Shown: one piece after another, positions 62,930 to 64,000 of the stretch
Layout of the letters: each line of letters begins with the position of its first letter
How positions within the stretch are numbered: the stretch's first letter is position 1
From: Desulforamulus hydrothermalis Lam5 = DSM 18033
GTDB lineage: Bacteria; Bacillota; Desulfotomaculia; Desulfotomaculales; Desulfotomaculaceae
NCBI RefSeq assembly: GCF_000315365.1
Contig: NZ_CAOS01000011.1
Location: 266-64,265 of the forward strand
Length of the DNA stretch: 64,000 bases
Direction of reading: 5' to 3'
Made by a program: the position numbers and the translations under genes
Notes under the pieces: model-generated
The model's database searches: none
What the model was told of the DNA's origin: nothing
The model's input: only the letters and a program-made list of their open reading frames with translations

Positions 62930-63223
62930 ATGAAGTTTATCAACCTGAACAAGCCCGGCAAGTGGCTGATTACGGTGGCGGTAATATGTTCCTTTTTGTT
63001 TGGCACCCTGTTAGAGAATAAATTACATGCGGTGCAAAACTTGCAAAATGCCGTCGAAAACGTAACTGCCGTTATCTTGCCGGCCGGCAACAAATTTATA
63101 GAAAGGTTTGATGCCTACTACAAAAAAGCAGAAAAGACTTATGATGCGTTAAAAATCGGAACGGCTATCAGTATTGCCATCGTTTTGAACACACTGCCCA
63201 AATCAAATAACCGGGGGCCTTAA
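62930..63223 (+). CDS. Small membrane-anchored protein of unknown function
   Basis: A 97-residue protein with one N-terminal span (WLITVAVICSFLFGTLLENKL, roughly 12-30), a middle amphipathic helix rich in Val, Asn and Lys, and a second weaker hydrophobic stretch (ALKIGTAISIAIVLNTLP, about 73-90). It has a good GGAGGTG ribosome binding site. I do not recognise the family. It lies alone between the pdxST terminator and the T-box promoter. Confidence 0.7.
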   Translation: MKFINLNKPGKWLITVAVICSFLFGTLLENKLHAVQNLQNAVENVTAVILPAGNKFIERFDAYYKKAEKTYDALKIGTAISIAIVLNTLPKSNNRGP

Positions 63224-63267
63224 CAAGGAGGGTAGCAGAAAATTATAAAAAATTAACATATCCATTA

Positions 63268-63296
63268 TTGACAAACAAAAGTCTCCTGTGTAAAAT
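63268..63296 (+). promoter_or_regulatory. Sigma-A promoter of the T-box operon
   Basis: TTGACA (63268-63273) and TAAAAT (63291-63296), spacer 17 bases. The T-box leader begins just downstream. Confidence 0.8.
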
Positions 63297-63302
63297 CATT
63301 TA

Positions 63303-63607
63303 CATGATAAAGGACATCGAGAAACCCAGCGAAGGGGAAAAGTAATTTAAGCCTGTTCTTTCAGAGAGCCGGTGGGTGGTGCGAACCGGCAGAGGGTTTA
63401 AGTGAATTCCTCCCCGGAGGGGATCCGCCGAAAAACAGCGAGACAGATAAAAGAGCTGCCAGTAGGTGGATACGGGAAGACACCCGTTATAACAAATGAG
63501 TGGGTCAGAAGTTTTTAGTTTCTGACCAACAAGGGTGGCAACGCGGGAGCATAACCTCTCGTCCCTAATGGACTATCATCCGTTAGGGGCGGGAGGTTTT
63601 TATATTT
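63303..63607 (+). ncRNA. T-box riboswitch, probably serine-specific
   Basis: A 5' leader of about 300 bases with Stem I ('GAGAAACCCAGCGAAGGGG' to 'CTCCCCGGAG'), the apical GCCGGTGGGTGGTGCGAACC region, and the T-box itself, AAGGGTGGCAACGCGGG (63531-63547). The terminator is CCTCTCGTCCCTAA (63555-63568) with TTAGGGGCGGGAGG (63583-63596) and a T tail. The specifier loop has GTGAATTCC: TCC (Ser, 63408-63410) or TTC (Phe, 63407-63409). The T-box UGGC would pair with a tRNA ending GCCA, so a G73 discriminator as in tRNA-Ser and not the A73 of tRNA-Phe; this favours Ser. Confidence 0.92.
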
Positions 63608-63654
63608 CCCCCCCGGCGGGTAACAAACAATTTTTACTGGAGGGATTGTTGATC

Positions 63655-64000
63655 ATGCAAGACAAAAAGTATCTCTTAATTCCGGGACCGACACCAATTC
63701 CCCCCCGGGTGGCAGAGGCCATGTCGCGGCCTGTTATCGGGCACCGCAGCGCTGAGTTTCAGGCTGTGATGGAACGAGTAACAGGCAAACTGCAGCAGGT
63801 GTTTCAAACCAAAAACCACGTCTTTATTCAGGGCAGTTCCGGCACCGGTGCTTTGGAAGCAGCTGTGGCCAACCTGGTTAATCCCGGGGATAAAGTGCTG
63901 GCCCTGTCCTGCGGCAAGTTTGGCGAACGTTTTGCGGAACTGGCCAGAATTTACGGCGGCGAAGTAGATTTTGTGGATTTTGGCTGGGGTTATGATATTG
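63655..64000 (+). CDS. Class V aminotransferase (alanine/serine-glyoxylate type), partial
   Basis: The window cuts this gene after 115 codons. The start MQDKKYLLIPGPTPIPPRVA, then 'MSRPVIGHRSAEFQAVMERV' and 'QGSSGTGALEAAVANLVNPGDKVL', mark a PLP-dependent class V transaminase of the AgxT/SerC-like group. A T-box that probably senses uncharged tRNA-Ser lies upstream, so I infer a role in the serine or glycine route; an adjacent serA beyond 64000 would fit. ATG 63655 follows GGAGGG by ten bases. Confidence 0.88.
   Translation, partial: MQDKKYLLIPGPTPIPPRVAEAMSRPVIGHRSAEFQAVMERVTGKLQQVFQTKNHVFIQGSSGTGALEAAVANLVNPGDKVLALSCGKFGERFAELARIYGGEVDFVDFGWGYDI

Overview
The window looks like a chromosomal segment of an anaerobic, endospore-forming, Gram-positive bacterium, probably a Peptococcaceae-type clostridium such as a Desulfotomaculum/Pelotomaculum relative. 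This is inferred from the spore protease gene gpr, the sporulation gene ylbJ, FapR-controlled lipid synthesis, a T-box riboswitch, many SD-driven TTG/GTG starts, and an 11-subunit respiratory complex I that lacks the NADH-input subunits. No 16S or tRNA gene is present to confirm this.

Layout. 1-6600: a poor, G-run-rich left end, then DUF1992, a ComM-type AAA+ protein, a frameshifted copper-amine-oxidase-like secreted protein, a cupin, a sirtuin, a metallo-hydrolase, two small orphan genes and yraN. 6977-16760 (minus): nuoABCDHIJKLMN in one tight operon behind a clear sigma-A promoter. 17206-24104 (minus): rnhB, rbgA, lepB, rplS, then the ylxM-ffh-rpsP-khpA-ylqD-rimM-trmD translation/SRP operon. 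24291-28122: a class III aminotransferase, a frameshifted AlbA_2-domain gene and an RlmI-type methyltransferase. 28442-33563 (minus): a five-gene cluster mtnP-mtnA-ahcY-class II aldolase-mtaD that handles the by-products of S-adenosylmethionine use. 33992-46543 (minus): a DUF1540 protein, ftsY, smc, rnc, and the FapR-regulated fatty-acid/phospholipid operon fapR-plsX-fabHKDG-acpP-fabF. 46681-57427: rpmF/yceD, ylbJ, an ADP-forming acyl-CoA synthetase with a partner ATPase, coaD/rsmD, gpr, recG, rpmB. 57493-58832: an ISL3-family insertion sequence. 58969-64000: RMD1-family protein, tandem HD-GYP protein, pdxST, a small membrane protein, and a T-box leader (probably serine) in front of a class V aminotransferase that runs off the window.

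The most unusual signal is a dispersed family of non-coding elements (6658-6960, 28192-28375, 33675-33987, with shorter copies at 17894-17984 and 52119-52212). They share ends (CAGAGTGTCGAC... and ...CTACAGTCTG) that form long imperfect inverted repeats, and vary by internal deletion. At three loci the core is bracketed by two copies of a 20-25 nt hairpin whose sequence is different at every locus but the same, or nearly so, on both sides. The simplest reading is a MITE-like element that inserts into hairpins at gene 3' ends and makes an unusually long target duplication. Two genes carry apparent single-base deletions that each restore if one A is added to a short A run, so either sequencing error or real decay must be considered.
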